A DNA stretch of 64,000 nucleotides from Bifidobacterium commune (GCF_900094885.1 NZ_FMBL01000002.1:132697-196696), one strand, 5' to 3'; shown: positions 26,252 to 36,192, counted from the first letter of the stretch. Program-made: numbers and translations. Notes: a model not told the origin generated them from the letters alone.

Positions 26252-28777
26252 CTACCGATCAATGCCCATGACGTTGAGGCACCATGCGTTTTCTTCACTG
26301 ACTTCCTTCCACTGCTTATATCGACCGGAAGTACCACCGTGTCCGGCGTCCACTTCGATGCGAACAATGGCATCAACACCTTGCGATTGCAGACGTAATA
26401 TCCATTTAAGAGGTTCCACATACAGAACCCGTGTATCATTCATCGACGTAGTAGCGAATATCTTCGGGTAAATTCGGGCAGCGGCGCCGTCTTTCATATC
26501 GACTGCCTCAATTTCACCGCCACATTCTCCATCGGACCGACCGCTCTCATCCCGACCAGCCGGCTCACCCCATGGACCGAAAGGTGCATTTTCGTACGGT
26601 GAATACAACTTCATATAGTCATATACGTCCTTGTTGTGCAACGGATCGCCCCACTCATCCCATTCAGTCACCGTCAAGGGCAACGACGGATCTAGAATCG
26701 AAGTGAGCGCATCGACGAATGGCACATCGGCTTCTATACCCGCATAGCATTGCGGCGCGATGTTCGCGACGGCACCCATCAACAGACCACCCGCAGAACC
26801 ACCATTAGCGACCGTCCGAGCCGGATCGGCGAACCCTGCCCGCTGCAATGCCATGGTGACGTCGACGAAATCCTCGAAGGTGTGGCGCTTGGCGAGTCTA
26901 CGACCCTGCTCATACCAGGCACGTCCCATTTCCCCGCCACCTCGCACGTGCACCACAGCATAGAGAACACCACGATCGAGCATGCTCAAACGGGCCACCG
27001 AGAACCCTGGATCGCTGCTGACTTCATAAGCCCCGTAACCAGTGATGAACATCGGGGCGCCAGAAATACCATCAGATGGTTGCGTAGGCTGCAAATCGAG
27101 CACATCGACACCATCGGTGCACCCCTGCATACTTTCGCAACGATCCGATCTCCAAACCAATGAGACCGGAACCAATTCGCCGTCTCTGACCCGCACCCAC
27201 ACTCGGTGTTCGCGGTAATCGTCCGCATCAAAACCGCCATGAACCTTCGCACGCTTGAGCAGTCTGCTCGTTCCAGTGTCCACATCAAGTTCGCGCAGCT
27301 CACCGGGACGGGTATAGCTCGAGAATGAATAACGCAGACGAGGGACATCATAGGACGGATTGCCGCCGACAGCGATGGAATAGAGATGCTCGTCTTCGCA
27401 CGAACCAACTTGCCCATCGACATCGAAACCTGTTTCGCCCGCGCACAGCTCACGGAAACGCCACGGACGATGCGCCAGAAAATCCTGCTGTGCATCACGT
27501 TTGGGCATCACGGCGACATGAGGCAAACCGTTGCACCGATAGCTCAGCACAACGAAATGGCGGTACATTGAAATGCCTTCGATACCCAAACCACGAGCGT
27601 TCTGCATAATTTCGGGATTGCTTCCATTACGGTATGGGGTTCCGACCCTCTTGCCAGAGGCACCGGCCTCCACCGCGTTACCCCTCTCACATCCATACGG
27701 TGAGCCAACGGCAACAACGGTACCTTCGCCTAACGCATATGGTGGCTCATGCGAGCGCAGATCGACCACATCCACTTCAAAATTCGGATTCTTCGCGTTG
27801 TGGTAAACCAACGCCAGAGGAATATCGGAACCGTCTGCGCCCACACCTTCGAAACAAGCAAAGCTGACATCGTATTCCACACCTTCCTGACGAGCAATAA
27901 ACGCACGGAATTCGCCCTCCGGCTCGTCGACCGGGAGCATCAGCACTTCACTGGTAGTTTTGGATGAGGTTCCGATGACCACATTGCGTTCATCAAAGCT
28001 CAGTCCTACCCCGACCCAAAATCGAGCATCCCCCTCATGGAAGACTTCAACATCATCAGCCACAGGCGTACCCACCCGATGACGCTTGACCGCAAAAGGT
28101 CGCCAAGATTCATCAAGCAGGGTATAGAACACCCACTTGCCGTCAGGCGTCAAGCACGCCTCTGCAATCCCTTCAAAGACTTCAGGCAACTCATGACCGT
28201 CATCAAGATTACGCATATGGTAGTCATAGCGCTCGCTGCCGGCAGTATCGACGCCATAAAGCAGCCATCGGCCATCGCGCGACAAATCAAGGCCGCCTAG
28301 CCGGAAGAAGTCGTGTCCTTTGCCTTCAACATTGGGATCGAAAACCACCTGTTCACCCGGAATTGCTCCGGACGCATCATCAACGTTGATTTGCGGAGGA
28401 TCCCAATCATCAGGTCCCGTGATGGGCAACCTGCATTGCACACCATATTGCAGGCCTTCGCGTGTGCGAACAAAATACCAGTAACCGTCCATCCGCGTCG
28501 GCACGGACATATCCGTCTCATCAATGCGAGACTTGAGTTCCTTGAACAACTGCTGCTTCAGCCCGTCAAATCCTGCGGTACGCGCCTGATAGTAGTCGTT
28601 TTCTTCACGAACAAGACGCTGCACTTGCGCCGATTCCTTGTCACGCACCCAGTTGTAGGGATCAATGAATGTATCACCATGCGCCGTACGCTCGTGTGGA
28701 ATGTGCGCGGCCTTAGGAAATGCTTCGACGTCGGCTGCGCCTGATATTGGAGCAAGGTTCGATCTGTCAGTCATCAT
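26252..28777 (-). CDS. ptrB: Oligopeptidase B / prolyl oligopeptidase family peptidase (S9A)
   Basis: 841 residues, longer than E. coli PtrB (about 690). N-terminal propeller, about 30-520, begins AHGDTFIDPYNWVRD, the S9A signature. C-terminal hydrolase has the nucleophile Ser in NGGSAGGLLMGAV, Asp in TTSMNDTRVLYVEP and His in DAGHGGTSGRYKQW. There is no signal peptide, so it is a cytoplasmic processing enzyme for short peptides, cleaving after basic residues if true PtrB. Extra length comes from insertions in the propeller and a Gly/Glu-rich loop before the catalytic Asp. ATG at 28774 is equally likely. Confidence 0.92.
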   Translation of the reverse strand: MMTDRSNLAPISGAADVEAFPKAAHIPHERTAHGDTFIDPYNWVRDKESAQVQRLVREENDYYQARTAGFDGLKQQLFKELKSRIDETDMSVPTRMDGYWYFVRTREGLQYGVQCRLPITGPDDWDPPQINVDDASGAIPGEQVVFDPNVEGKGHDFFRLGGLDLSRDGRWLLYGVDTAGSERYDYHMRNLDDGHELPEVFEGIAEACLTPDGKWVFYTLLDESWRPFAVKRHRVGTPVADDVEVFHEGDARFWVGVGLSFDERNVVIGTSSKTTSEVLMLPVDEPEGEFRAFIARQEGVEYDVSFACFEGVGADGSDIPLALVYHNAKNPNFEVDVVDLRSHEPPYALGEGTVVAVGSPYGCERGNAVEAGASGKRVGTPYRNGSNPEIMQNARGLGIEGISMYRHFVVLSYRCNGLPHVAVMPKRDAQQDFLAHRPWRFRELCAGETGFDVDGQVGSCEDEHLYSIAVGGNPSYDVPRLRYSFSSYTRPGELRELDVDTGTSRLLKRAKVHGGFDADDYREHRVWVRVRDGELVPVSLVWRSDRCESMQGCTDGVDVLDLQPTQPSDGISGAPMFITGYGAYEVSSDPGFSVARLSMLDRGVLYAVVHVRGGGEMGRAWYEQGRRLAKRHTFEDFVDVTMALQRAGFADPARTVANGGSAGGLLMGAVANIAPQCYAGIEADVPFVDALTSILDPSLPLTVTEWDEWGDPLHNKDVYDYMKLYSPYENAPFGPWGEPAGRDESGRSDGECGGEIEAVDMKDGAAARIYPKIFATTSMNDTRVLYVEPLKWILRLQSQGVDAIVRIEVDAGHGGTSGRYKQWKEVSEENAWCLNVMGIDR

Positions 28778-28902
28778 GCTCTAAATCATACTCACCAAAC
28801 GAACCGCCGGAAACCTTCTCAAGACGTAAGGGAATTCACGACAGAAGACCTCGTCGCCCTCCCGCTTTGGAAAGTTGCGGACAGGAGGGCAAAACACAGC
28901 AT

Positions 28903-29352
28903 TTACAGACGTTTAAGCATAGCCGCATACTGGTCGGCAGTCATCAGCTCAGGTTCGTCGTCTTCAAGTTCCAGCTTGAGAATCCAGCCTTCACCATAGG
29001 GATCATTGTTGATGACCTGCGGATCGTCAACTACCGACTGATTGACATATCGAACCGTACCCTCGACCGGAGAAATGAGGTTCTGCACGGTTTTGGCGCT
29101 TTCTATTTCAGTGATTTCGTCACCGGCACGTACCGAAGTCCCAGGCGCGGGAAGGTCGATATAGACGAGTTCGCCCATCTGATTGGCAGCGTATTCGGTT
29201 AAACCGATGACGGCCAGTTCTTCATTATCTTCAAGCCACACATGGTCAACGGAATACTGCAGATGATCGGGCACATCCAACGAAACGGCGCTCGAAGCAC
29301 CTGCCGCAGAAACATCTCCAGTTTCGATATCATTCATATTGTTTTCACTCAT
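28903..29352 (-). CDS. gcvH: Glycine cleavage system H protein, lipoyl carrier
   Basis: 149 residues with about 27 extra acidic and Ala/Ser-rich residues at the N-terminus. The lipoyl domain is complete: HVWLEDNEELAVIGLTEYA, GELVYIDLP, and Lys87 in EIESAKTVQ is the lipoylation site. GcvT and GcvP are not in this window. It stands alone between oligopeptidase B and an L,D-transpeptidase. The ligase at 23.1 kb could load it. Whether it works in glycine cleavage, carries lipoate for another purpose, or is an amidotransferase relay partner is open. Confidence 0.93.
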   Translation of the reverse strand: MSENNMNDIETGDVSAAGASSAVSLDVPDHLQYSVDHVWLEDNEELAVIGLTEYAANQMGELVYIDLPAPGTSVRAGDEITEIESAKTVQNLISPVEGTVRYVNQSVVDDPQVINNDPYGEGWILKLELEDDEPELMTADQYAAMLKRL

Positions 29353-29473
29353 AGTGCTAGACTACAGCATTCCATCGCGCTATGCCTTGCTCTCTGTGCA
29401 AAACCACGGATATCGCGTCGCCAAATAAAAAACCTGCTGCCTGATTGATAGGACGACGGGTTGAGATGTTCAA

Positions 29474-31000
29474 TTAACGCACGGGACCGCCGGGCTGACT
29501 ACCGACGACCTGCACGAGGCTACCCTGAGGACAGTTGTCGTAAATCCACTTGGCATCCTGAACGTTCATGTTTACGCAGCCGTGTGAACCATGCCCGACC
29601 GGATCGCCCATGCCGATGCCGGTGGGATTCCAAGGCGCACCGTGGAATCCTTGTCCACCATTGAAATAGCTGACCCAAGGCACGTTCGGAGTGACATAAT
29701 CCGAACCTCTCATGGTCTGAACGTCGTAGCGCACATTAATAACATAAGTCCCGGGAGTCGTCTCGTGTCCGCCCTTGCCCGTACATACCGGGAAGGTTTG
29801 CACCTGTTGATCGTCCTTGTAAACGGTCACCATCTGAGCGGACTTGTCAACCACCAGCCGCATCTGCGGTTTGGTCTGCTTGACGTCGAATTTGGTGATG
29901 TCAGCAGGAACCTGAATGGTGGCAGGCTGCGAATCCATCAGCGCACCGTAGACTTGATCAATCACAGGCCCGCAGTCTTTGACTTTGACACCGTTAACGC
30001 CCTTCTTCAATGTCAGCAGCACCTGACCAGAATTATTAATGATGTCCTCTTGAGTCGTCATCTCATGGTTAAGTCGCTTCGGCACTTCAGCGTTGAGATA
30101 GTTGGCGACGGCAGCCTTATCGATGTCAAACGAGATGGTTCCCTTTTCCAAGTCGGTCTCCATCTTGATCCACGAGGCAATTCGATCCACAGGGATTTGG
30201 AACTTGCCGGTATCGCCATTGTTGATCACGATGGGATTGGACAGAATCTTGTTGGCCAAATCGGCAGTTATTTGGGCATTCTGCTCCGACACAGGGTCGG
30301 GAACATCCTTGTAGGAGACTGTCACGCTTTGCGTCTGCCCCGGATTCGCAATCAAATCATCAAGCGTGCGTTTGACACCGGCCATATCAGGGGCACGTCC
30401 ACCATGGCCGGCCTGTACAACGAACTTGTTGCTTCCATTGAATGCGATGGATGAAGGAACGGCCTTATCCCCGTCTTGCACGAAGCTGTCGGTCAGATAC
30501 TTATTGACCGACAAATCATTCACTTTGGCGTCCAACTTAATGTATGCTTTGCCGAACGGTGACACACGACCTGCGCCATCTCCCTTGGCATCAAGCAGGT
30601 CCCGAACCGTCCTCTTAACATCGACGCTGACACCAAAATCCTTGAAACCAGCCGTTACTTTTCGTCCTTGTTCGTCTGAAACGGTGATCTTGGAGTTGTC
30701 CGCCTCACGGGTGACCGTCTGCTCAAGTTGCGAGGCGTTCTGTCCCGCCACAGACACATTGCCTAAATAAACACCGGGAGCGGCCTTGTCTCGGTAGTAC
30801 CAACGAGCACCGGAGAATCCAGCCAACGCAGCCACAACAATCACAGCAAAAACCACCACCATGATGATAGTTGCCCCATGTCGCTTGTCTTGCGGGACAC
30901 CACCGTGATCGACATTACCTCCCAAGGCTTCAAGATCATCCAAGGTGGCTTCCGTCACCAACGTCCCAGGCCTGTCGCCATCGTTAATCGCGTTGTCCAT
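29474..31000 (-). CDS. L,D-transpeptidase (YkuD) with peptidoglycan-binding domains
   Basis: 508 residues from ATG 31000, preferred over an upstream in-frame ATG because GAGGAAG lies 8 bases before. One membrane segment at about 43-65 places the rest outside. About 70-380 holds two PG_binding_4-type domains. The YkuD catalytic domain at about 380-500 ends in GHGSHGCVNM, with nucleophile Cys and the catalytic His. It makes 3-3 crosslinks or anchors proteins to peptidoglycan. It fits with the wall enzymes at 19.9 and 34.8 kb. Confidence 0.93.
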   Translation of the reverse strand: MDNAINDGDRPGTLVTEATLDDLEALGGNVDHGGVPQDKRHGATIIMVVVFAVIVVAALAGFSGARWYYRDKAAPGVYLGNVSVAGQNASQLEQTVTREADNSKITVSDEQGRKVTAGFKDFGVSVDVKRTVRDLLDAKGDGAGRVSPFGKAYIKLDAKVNDLSVNKYLTDSFVQDGDKAVPSSIAFNGSNKFVVQAGHGGRAPDMAGVKRTLDDLIANPGQTQSVTVSYKDVPDPVSEQNAQITADLANKILSNPIVINNGDTGKFQIPVDRIASWIKMETDLEKGTISFDIDKAAVANYLNAEVPKRLNHEMTTQEDIINNSGQVLLTLKKGVNGVKVKDCGPVIDQVYGALMDSQPATIQVPADITKFDVKQTKPQMRLVVDKSAQMVTVYKDDQQVQTFPVCTGKGGHETTPGTYVINVRYDVQTMRGSDYVTPNVPWVSYFNGGQGFHGAPWNPTGIGMGDPVGHGSHGCVNMNVQDAKWIYDNCPQGSLVQVVGSQPGGPVR

Positions 31001-31127
31001 TACTTCTTCCTCACACATGCCTTACCGGCGTACTACCTACAGACTATTCCCACTAGTTGACGTCATCCAGCACTTAAACATGAAAATTCTCGACTTTTGC
31101 ATCAAATGGTGCGGGCCAGACCAGACG

Positions 31128-32216
31128 TCACAATTTGCGCCCATACCATTCCTCAATCATGTAACGGGCGATGGTGGATTTGCCCGGCGGAACAATACGA
31201 CCAGAAACCAGCGCCTCAGTGAATTCGTCACGAGTAAAGAAAGCGGCCTCTGTTGTTTCGCGTCGATCAACCTGAATATCGACGCTGAGCGCCCGTGCCT
31301 TGAACGCAACCATCAACGAAGCGGGAAACGGCCAAGGCTGCGAACCCAGGTACTTCACTTCTCCGAGCTTAAGCCCAGTCTCTTCCTCGGCTTCGCGCCT
31401 GCAGGCATGCTCAAGATTTTCGCCGGCCTCAACAAACCCTGCGCACACAGAATACCGGGCCGGATCCTTCCACGCTTTGTTATGTTGCAAGAGCAAGCGG
31501 TCCTGACCATCAACGATGGAAACAATGACCGCCGGCTCCACACGCGGGAACAACAATGATTTATTGGCCCGGCACCCTTCGTTTGTGCAACGCTGAGCCC
31601 AACCGGCATTTGCGGGAAGAACCGGCGAGCCGCAACGTGGGCAATACAGCTGTGCGGCATGCCACATACTCAACGCCACCGCTGTGGTTGCCCAGCCGAC
31701 CTCTCGAGCCGAACTGTGCGGGGCGAAATCCTGCAAGGCAACCCAATCAAACCGTCCCATGACCTTGTCAAGCAAATCCGTTGCGGCAAAATATGCCTGG
31801 TTACCGCCCTTCCGATCGATCTGAGCGTCACCATCATGAGCCAATCCAGATACGTCGAAAGCGACCACCTGCCGAACATTATCAGGATCGTCGCCATGGG
31901 CGCCAAGAAAAACAGCGATTACCCCCATGACGTCAAGCGCGTCGAGCTTGCCGCCGAAACCGCGCAACACGTAATCACCGGGTACCGAAGCCAAACGCAC
32001 GGCCGCTGTTTCGAAATCAACCTTTGCTGCTTGACCGTTCGGCACCGCCAACATCCCATCACGAACAAAAATAACGGTCGTTCCGTGTTGAGCGAGCACT
32101 GTTTCAATGAGCCCAGGTTCTTCTCTGCGCTCTGCTCGATAATCCGTATCTCCCTGCACCAAGGGCAAAAACGACAGCGTTTGCGTCAACGCCAACGATG
32201 AAAATGAAGTAGCCAT
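31128..32216 (-). CDS. nudC: NAD+ diphosphatase / NAD-cap hydrolase, Nudix family
   Basis: 362 residues from ATG 32216 (AGAGG upstream). N-terminal region, then a zinc ribbon at about 190-225 (YCPRCGSPV ... CTNEGC), then the Nudix box GFVEAGENLEHACRREAEEETGL and the NudC signature SQPWPFPASLM. Family members cleave NAD(H) to NMN and AMP and can remove NAD caps from RNA. All hallmark residues appear intact. It follows the alpha/beta hydrolase gene on the same strand, 127 bases away. Confidence 0.94.
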   Translation of the reverse strand: MATSFSSLALTQTLSFLPLVQGDTDYRAERREEPGLIETVLAQHGTTVIFVRDGMLAVPNGQAAKVDFETAAVRLASVPGDYVLRGFGGKLDALDVMGVIAVFLGAHGDDPDNVRQVVAFDVSGLAHDGDAQIDRKGGNQAYFAATDLLDKVMGRFDWVALQDFAPHSSAREVGWATTAVALSMWHAAQLYCPRCGSPVLPANAGWAQRCTNEGCRANKSLLFPRVEPAVIVSIVDGQDRLLLQHNKAWKDPARYSVCAGFVEAGENLEHACRREAEEETGLKLGEVKYLGSQPWPFPASLMVAFKARALSVDIQVDRRETTEAAFFTRDEFTEALVSGRIVPPGKSTIARYMIEEWYGRKL

Positions 32217-32343
32217 ATTAGCCTCTTTCAATCTCGCCCAAGAGCACGTTCTTTTTCTTCACGACACGTCATGCCAAAAATGTGTCGGTCGCCACGCGTA
32301 ACACGGCGCAAGCCACTCTTCCGATCAACGACCAGCGTTTCCG

Positions 32344-33201
32344 TCAAGCAGACCGGCCCACACGTTCAACCAAATCAACCAATGCGGCAGCGACGATGTC
32401 CGGATGCTCCACCGCGCTGAAATGACCGCAATCCGGTATGGCGGTGAAAACGGCATTCGTGGAGGTCATGCCTTGGGCAATCAATCGCATTTTCTCCGGC
32501 GGACTCGAGGGATCGTTCTCACCGCTGATAACGGAAGCCGGAACTTGGATCTTTGCCAATTGGTCGCTGGTGTCAAGCCTGCCCGCAGCCATGCGCTGAC
32601 GCCAAGCCAATCCCTCCGGCCGCTGGTCGTCGATCCAACCCGTCATCAAATCCTGGAACTGGTTGCCACGTTTGACTGTGGAATCGCCGGACTTCGGCAA
32701 AGCGAAATGCATAACCGGATCGACCGTATTGTCTTCCAAACACGTACGGGCCACTTCAAGACGGTTGCGACGCCCCTTTGGACTATCAGCGGCGGTGGTG
32801 GTATCAAACAGCGCAAGACCAGCAACAACCTCCGGATATAGCCGCTGCAAATCCATGGCCATGTAGCCGCCCATCGACAGGCCCGCCCAAATCGCCTTGG
32901 AGTAACCGGCTACGTGCAACATGGAGACGTAGGCACCGGCAACACGGTCCAAAGCCTCGCAATAAGCACCGTCCGGGGCAATCTCACCAGTGGCCGCTGC
33001 ATCGGGAATTGCGGAATCTCCAGCACCCGGAGTATCTGGAGCCCAGATGGGGAACGGGTCCAAACCACGCTCATCGCTCATCCGAATCAGGTTTGCCGCG
33101 CACTCGTCCCACATCCGAGCATCGATGGGAAAAGCGTGCAGAAGGATAAGCGGAACACCCTCACCTGAACGATAGACCTTATTGCTAACACGAATATTCA
33201 T
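32344..33201 (-). CDS. Alpha/beta hydrolase
   Basis: 285 residues from ATG 33201 (GAGGAAG upstream). The oxyanion stretch is LILLHAFPID, the nucleophile elbow GLSMGG carries the catalytic Ser, and the C-terminal Asp (SGENDPSSPP) and His (PDCGHFSAVEHP) complete the triad. The substrate is unknown; the small cap domain and no signal peptide suggest a cytoplasmic esterase or lactonase. It lies between the DUF4916-like gene and nudC, all on the same strand. Confidence 0.88.
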   Translation of the reverse strand: MNIRVSNKVYRSGEGVPLILLHAFPIDARMWDECAANLIRMSDERGLDPFPIWAPDTPGAGDSAIPDAAATGEIAPDGAYCEALDRVAGAYVSMLHVAGYSKAIWAGLSMGGYMAMDLQRLYPEVVAGLALFDTTTAADSPKGRRNRLEVARTCLEDNTVDPVMHFALPKSGDSTVKRGNQFQDLMTGWIDDQRPEGLAWRQRMAAGRLDTSDQLAKIQVPASVISGENDPSSPPEKMRLIAQGMTSTNAVFTAIPDCGHFSAVEHPDIVAAALVDLVERVGRSA

Positions 33202-33276
33202 GGCATTCTTCCTCAATAAAGTAAACAGGCAAACGAATCGGCATGAGGCATACCGGCGTTCGACACGAAACCACCG

Positions 33277-33909
33277 TCAATTACCCACTCCGCCCCAAGA
33301 CAGTGCCCGACGAACAATCTGACCGTGTCCGTCGGCCATCTGGTTTAGGAACGTATCAAGTTGTTCGCTCTCAACATCACACCATTCGACATCAAGCGTA
33401 CGATCAAGCGGTTTGCAATCCCCGGAAATCGGAACGACATAGCACAGTGCGATGGCATGCTGACGCGGATCGTAGAACTCGGAGATGCCTGGAGTCGGGA
33501 AAAACTCGGCCACGGTAAAAGGTTGAAGGCCCATAGGCATGATCGGCAGCGCAAGATTACCAAGATCCTTGGCAATGTTACGGGCGATGGTCTCACGGAT
33601 CGTCTCATGGCAAAGCACACGACCTGCGATCAGAGTTCGTTCCACCGACCCGTCATCACGAACTCGCAGCAACGAACCGACTTCGCAGATACTTCCGAAG
33701 TCATTAATTCGCACGGGAACCACTTCGATATAGATGATGGGCAGTCTGGCCCTTGCTTCATCGATGTCATGTGGCGAAAGCCAACCTGGAGGGTTGTCGT
33801 CATCGCCCCCACGCACGAAATCCTCGGGCGTGATGCCGTCAAATTCGCCACGACGCCGCCCTGCATCGAAGTCACCCTCATCGGGTACTTCATCATTTAA
33901 CACTGGCAT
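33277..33909 (-). CDS. DUF4916/Nudix-like protein
   Basis: 210 residues. An acidic N-terminus (FDAGRRRGEFDGITPEDF) is followed by a Nudix-like fold: LPIIYIEVVPVRIN, LLRVRDDGSVERTLIAGRVL, and HETIRETIARNIAKDLG where the Nudix box would be, but the GX5EX7REUXEE pattern is not met. It resembles the actinobacterial DUF4916 family, which is seen next to wall or nucleotide genes and has no proven reaction. TAGGAAT precedes ATG. Confidence 0.6.
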   Translation of the reverse strand: MPVLNDEVPDEGDFDAGRRRGEFDGITPEDFVRGGDDDNPPGWLSPHDIDEARARLPIIYIEVVPVRINDFGSICEVGSLLRVRDDGSVERTLIAGRVLCHETIRETIARNIAKDLGNLALPIMPMGLQPFTVAEFFPTPGISEFYDPRQHAIALCYVVPISGDCKPLDRTLDVEWCDVESEQLDTFLNQMADGHGQIVRRALSWGGVGN

Positions 33910-34071
33910 ATTCCTATTATCGACTTGAAGGGTGACGAATGCGCGAAATGACCTCTCTTTTCGTCAGAGGCTTAGTGATGTTGGGGTTTGCTGACAAACT
34001 GGCCTTGCACCGAATCCAAGGGCCTTATATTCCGGATTCGATGCAATGCACAAGAAGAAGGAGCCGTAATC

Positions 34072-34413
34072 ATGGCAACACAGACTTTGACGGCAGCAAA
34101 CTTTGAAGAAACCATCACTAGCAACGACTTGGTGCTTGTGGACTTTTGGGCGACATGGTGCGGCCCGTGCAAGGCATTTGGACCGGTATACGAAAAGGCC
34201 AGCGAAGCCAATCCCGATATCGTCTTCGGCAAGGTCGACATCGATCAGAACCAGGAGCTGGCTTCGGCGGCAGAAATTCAGGCCGTTCCGACTTTGATGA
34301 TCGCCAAGAAGGGACAGATCATCTTCAAGCAGGCGGGCGCCCTGCGCGCTTCCGACTTGGATGAGGTCATTGAGCAGGCCCGCACCTTCGACATCAACGC
34401 CAAGAAGGACTGA
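34072..34413 (+). CDS. trxA: Thioredoxin
   Basis: 113 residues from ATG 34072 (AAGAAGGAG upstream). The active site is WCGPC in VDFWATWCGPCKAF, with the cis-Pro in AVPTLMIAKKGQ. It is a cytoplasmic disulfide reductant. It is divergent from the DUF4916-like gene and monocistronic; a downstream inverted repeat ends it. The longer open frame to 33988 lacks a ribosome site and similarity. Confidence 0.95.
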   Translation: MATQTLTAANFEETITSNDLVLVDFWATWCGPCKAFGPVYEKASEANPDIVFGKVDIDQNQELASAAEIQAVPTLMIAKKGQIIFKQAGALRASDLDEVIEQARTFDINAKKD

Positions 34414-34856
34414 CCCAAACAACACACACGCCCGACCTGCGCCGAGTACAACGTCACCTGAAAGATGGGTCACGGACCACTGTTTCGAAAAAGATCTGGG
34501 CGACGACCGAAGAGGCGTTCATTTAAGACCACATCTACCGGTATGCCGATAGCCAATAAGTTTTGGCTATCGGCATACCGCTTTCCAAAGCCGGAGAATG
34601 CTGGGGCTAACGGCTCCCCGAACAGATTCCACGCGCACAAATATACCTTGCTTATCACGTCAATCGTTTCCTTTTCCGAACAACGCGCTATAATTATGAT
34701 GGTTTTGTGACGTAACCGCTGGAATGCGAAAAGTGGCGGTGTTACATTGCATGCAGGATCGCGTGCAAAGAGATGATTGAGATTAGAGAGAATGAACGGC
34801 TCGTTTGCTGTGTGACGTGCCTGGAACTGTAGGACTACTTAGGAGTGCAGAAGGTA
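34414..34856 (+). promoter_or_regulatory. Intergenic region with 17-bp hairpin and a TATAAT promoter
   Basis: Arms 34540-34556 (GGTATGCCGATAGCCAA) and 34563-34579 form a perfect hairpin with a 6-base loop, 127 bases beyond trxA; it probably ends that transcript. Further on, a perfect -10 TATAAT lies at 34689-34694 with a poor -35 (TTTCCT, 16-base spacer). That leaves about 160 bases of leader for the wall enzyme at 34857. I looked for a c-di-AMP (ydaO) riboswitch and saw no recognisable consensus. Confidence 0.55.
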
Positions 34857-35861
34857 ATGGCCAAGGCTAATCACCGCAAGCAGACCAAGACTTTGTCGTC
34901 ACTGAGCAAGCGTCAGTGGCTTAAGATTACCGCATCGACGGCAGCGGTCGTAACGCTCGTAGGCGGCAGCCTTTTTGCCGTTCAGGACCACAATATGCGA
35001 CAGAATTCCGTCAATCGCGTCACCTCTTATTCGGCCACCGACGCCAACGGACTCAATGTCTCACGTGGAACTGACCGCGAAGATCTGCGCGGCGGTCAGG
35101 CCGGCGACTCTTACGTCAACGTCAAGATCAACGGTCAGAACCGAACCGTGGTCGGTTCTCATTTCACCGATGTCAAGTCAGTACTTGATCAGGGTGATAT
35201 CACGCTGGATACCGGCGATGTCGTTACTCCGGACCTTAAGACGAAGGTCACCGAGTCTACTACCATCACCATTGACCGGGCGGACGCGGATCTTGAAACC
35301 ACGGACGCTCCTATCGGCTTCAACGTAGTAACCAAGGAGACGGCAAGCTTGCCCAAGGGTCAGCAGAAAGTAGAGTCCGAAGGCCGCGAAGGCGTGATGG
35401 AAACGACAAGCTTGGTTACCAAGGCAGGAAACAAAATAATTTCCTCCAACGTTTTTACTTCATTCGTCAAGCAGGCTCCGGTCGATAAAGTTATTCTTAT
35501 CGGCACCGGCTCCAAGGCCCCCGTTTCCAGCGCAGCTGCGAATATCGGTTCCACAGTTCCTGCCGGCGAAATGCAGCAGTGGGCTCACGACTATCTGATC
35601 GCGAATGGAGGTTCTGAAGCGGACTTCACAGCTACCGTATACATCATCAGCCACGAGTCTGGCTGGCGGGTTAACGCGCAAAATCCTTCCGGCGCCTACG
35701 GACTCCCCCAGGCACTTCCGGGCAGCAAGATGTCAAGCGCCGGTGCCGACTGGGCGACAAACTACCAGACACAGCTGAAATGGTTCTGGAGCTACTGCAA
35801 CGGACGCTACGGCGGCGTTCAGAATGCTTACAAGCACTGGCTTAGCGCTCATAACTACTGA
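34857..35861 (+). CDS. Secreted DUF348/G5 wall enzyme with lytic transglycosylase-like C-terminus
   Basis: 334 residues from ATG 34857; a GTG at 34845 is in frame and AGGAG could serve either. Signal or anchor segment at about 27-46. A DUF348 ubiquitin-like domain follows at about 80-160, then a G5 domain (about 165-215, ending VDKVILIGTG). The last 100 residues carry ISHESGWRVNAQNPSGAYGLPQ, where Glu is the likely catalytic residue of a goose-lysozyme/SLT fold. It resembles resuscitation or aggregation factors of Gram-positive bacteria. Likely role is peptidoglycan cleavage at the surface. Confidence 0.87.
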   Translation: MAKANHRKQTKTLSSLSKRQWLKITASTAAVVTLVGGSLFAVQDHNMRQNSVNRVTSYSATDANGLNVSRGTDREDLRGGQAGDSYVNVKINGQNRTVVGSHFTDVKSVLDQGDITLDTGDVVTPDLKTKVTESTTITIDRADADLETTDAPIGFNVVTKETASLPKGQQKVESEGREGVMETTSLVTKAGNKIISSNVFTSFVKQAPVDKVILIGTGSKAPVSSAAANIGSTVPAGEMQQWAHDYLIANGGSEADFTATVYIISHESGWRVNAQNPSGAYGLPQALPGSKMSSAGADWATNYQTQLKWFWSYCNGRYGGVQNAYKHWLSAHNY

Positions 35862-35880
35862 GTTACCAACCAGTAAACGA

Positions 35881-35923
35881 AGCAGGTGGGGCTTCCGGTT
35901 TCATGCCGGAGGCCCCACCTGCT
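35881..35923 (+). terminator. Strong hairpin terminator after the G5/DUF348 gene
   Basis: Arms 35881-35898 (AGCAGGTGGGGCTTCCGG) and 35906-35923, 18 bp with one mismatch-free stem and a 7-base loop, 19 bases after the stop. A short TTTG follows. Positioned between convergent genes, it can serve both strands. Confidence 0.75.
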
Positions 35924-36105
35924 TTGTCATCTACAGCATCGTTGCCAGAGACTTGAATTCGAACATTACGCGTCATGTCTCTCAGCTGATGTTCAACGAG
36001 TGAAGTCGACCATCTTCGTTTCCCCTTGGACTCCCCCAGCTGCAAACCAAAGGGGCACCGCGGATTGCATATGACAATCCGCACTGGGTATGCCCAAGCT
36101 GAAAC

Positions 36106-36150
36106 AAAAAAGTTTGGGCTGTTGCCATGCATGCACATACCGACAGCCCC
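36106..36150 (-). terminator. Terminator of galE
   Basis: On the minus strand GGGCTGTCGG pairs with CAACAGCCC (36116-36150), followed by AAACTTTTTTG. It lies 43 bases after the galE stop. The 35924-36105 stretch in between shows nothing I can name. Confidence 0.6.
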
Positions 36151-36192
36151 AGCTTTCAATGAAAGAAGAAGCGATTCCTCGCTATCAGTTCA

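Noticed and set aside
34580-34856. Possible c-di-AMP (ydaO) riboswitch before the wall enzyme gene
   Set aside because: Such switches precede wall hydrolases in other Actinobacteria, but the conserved core could not be found here.
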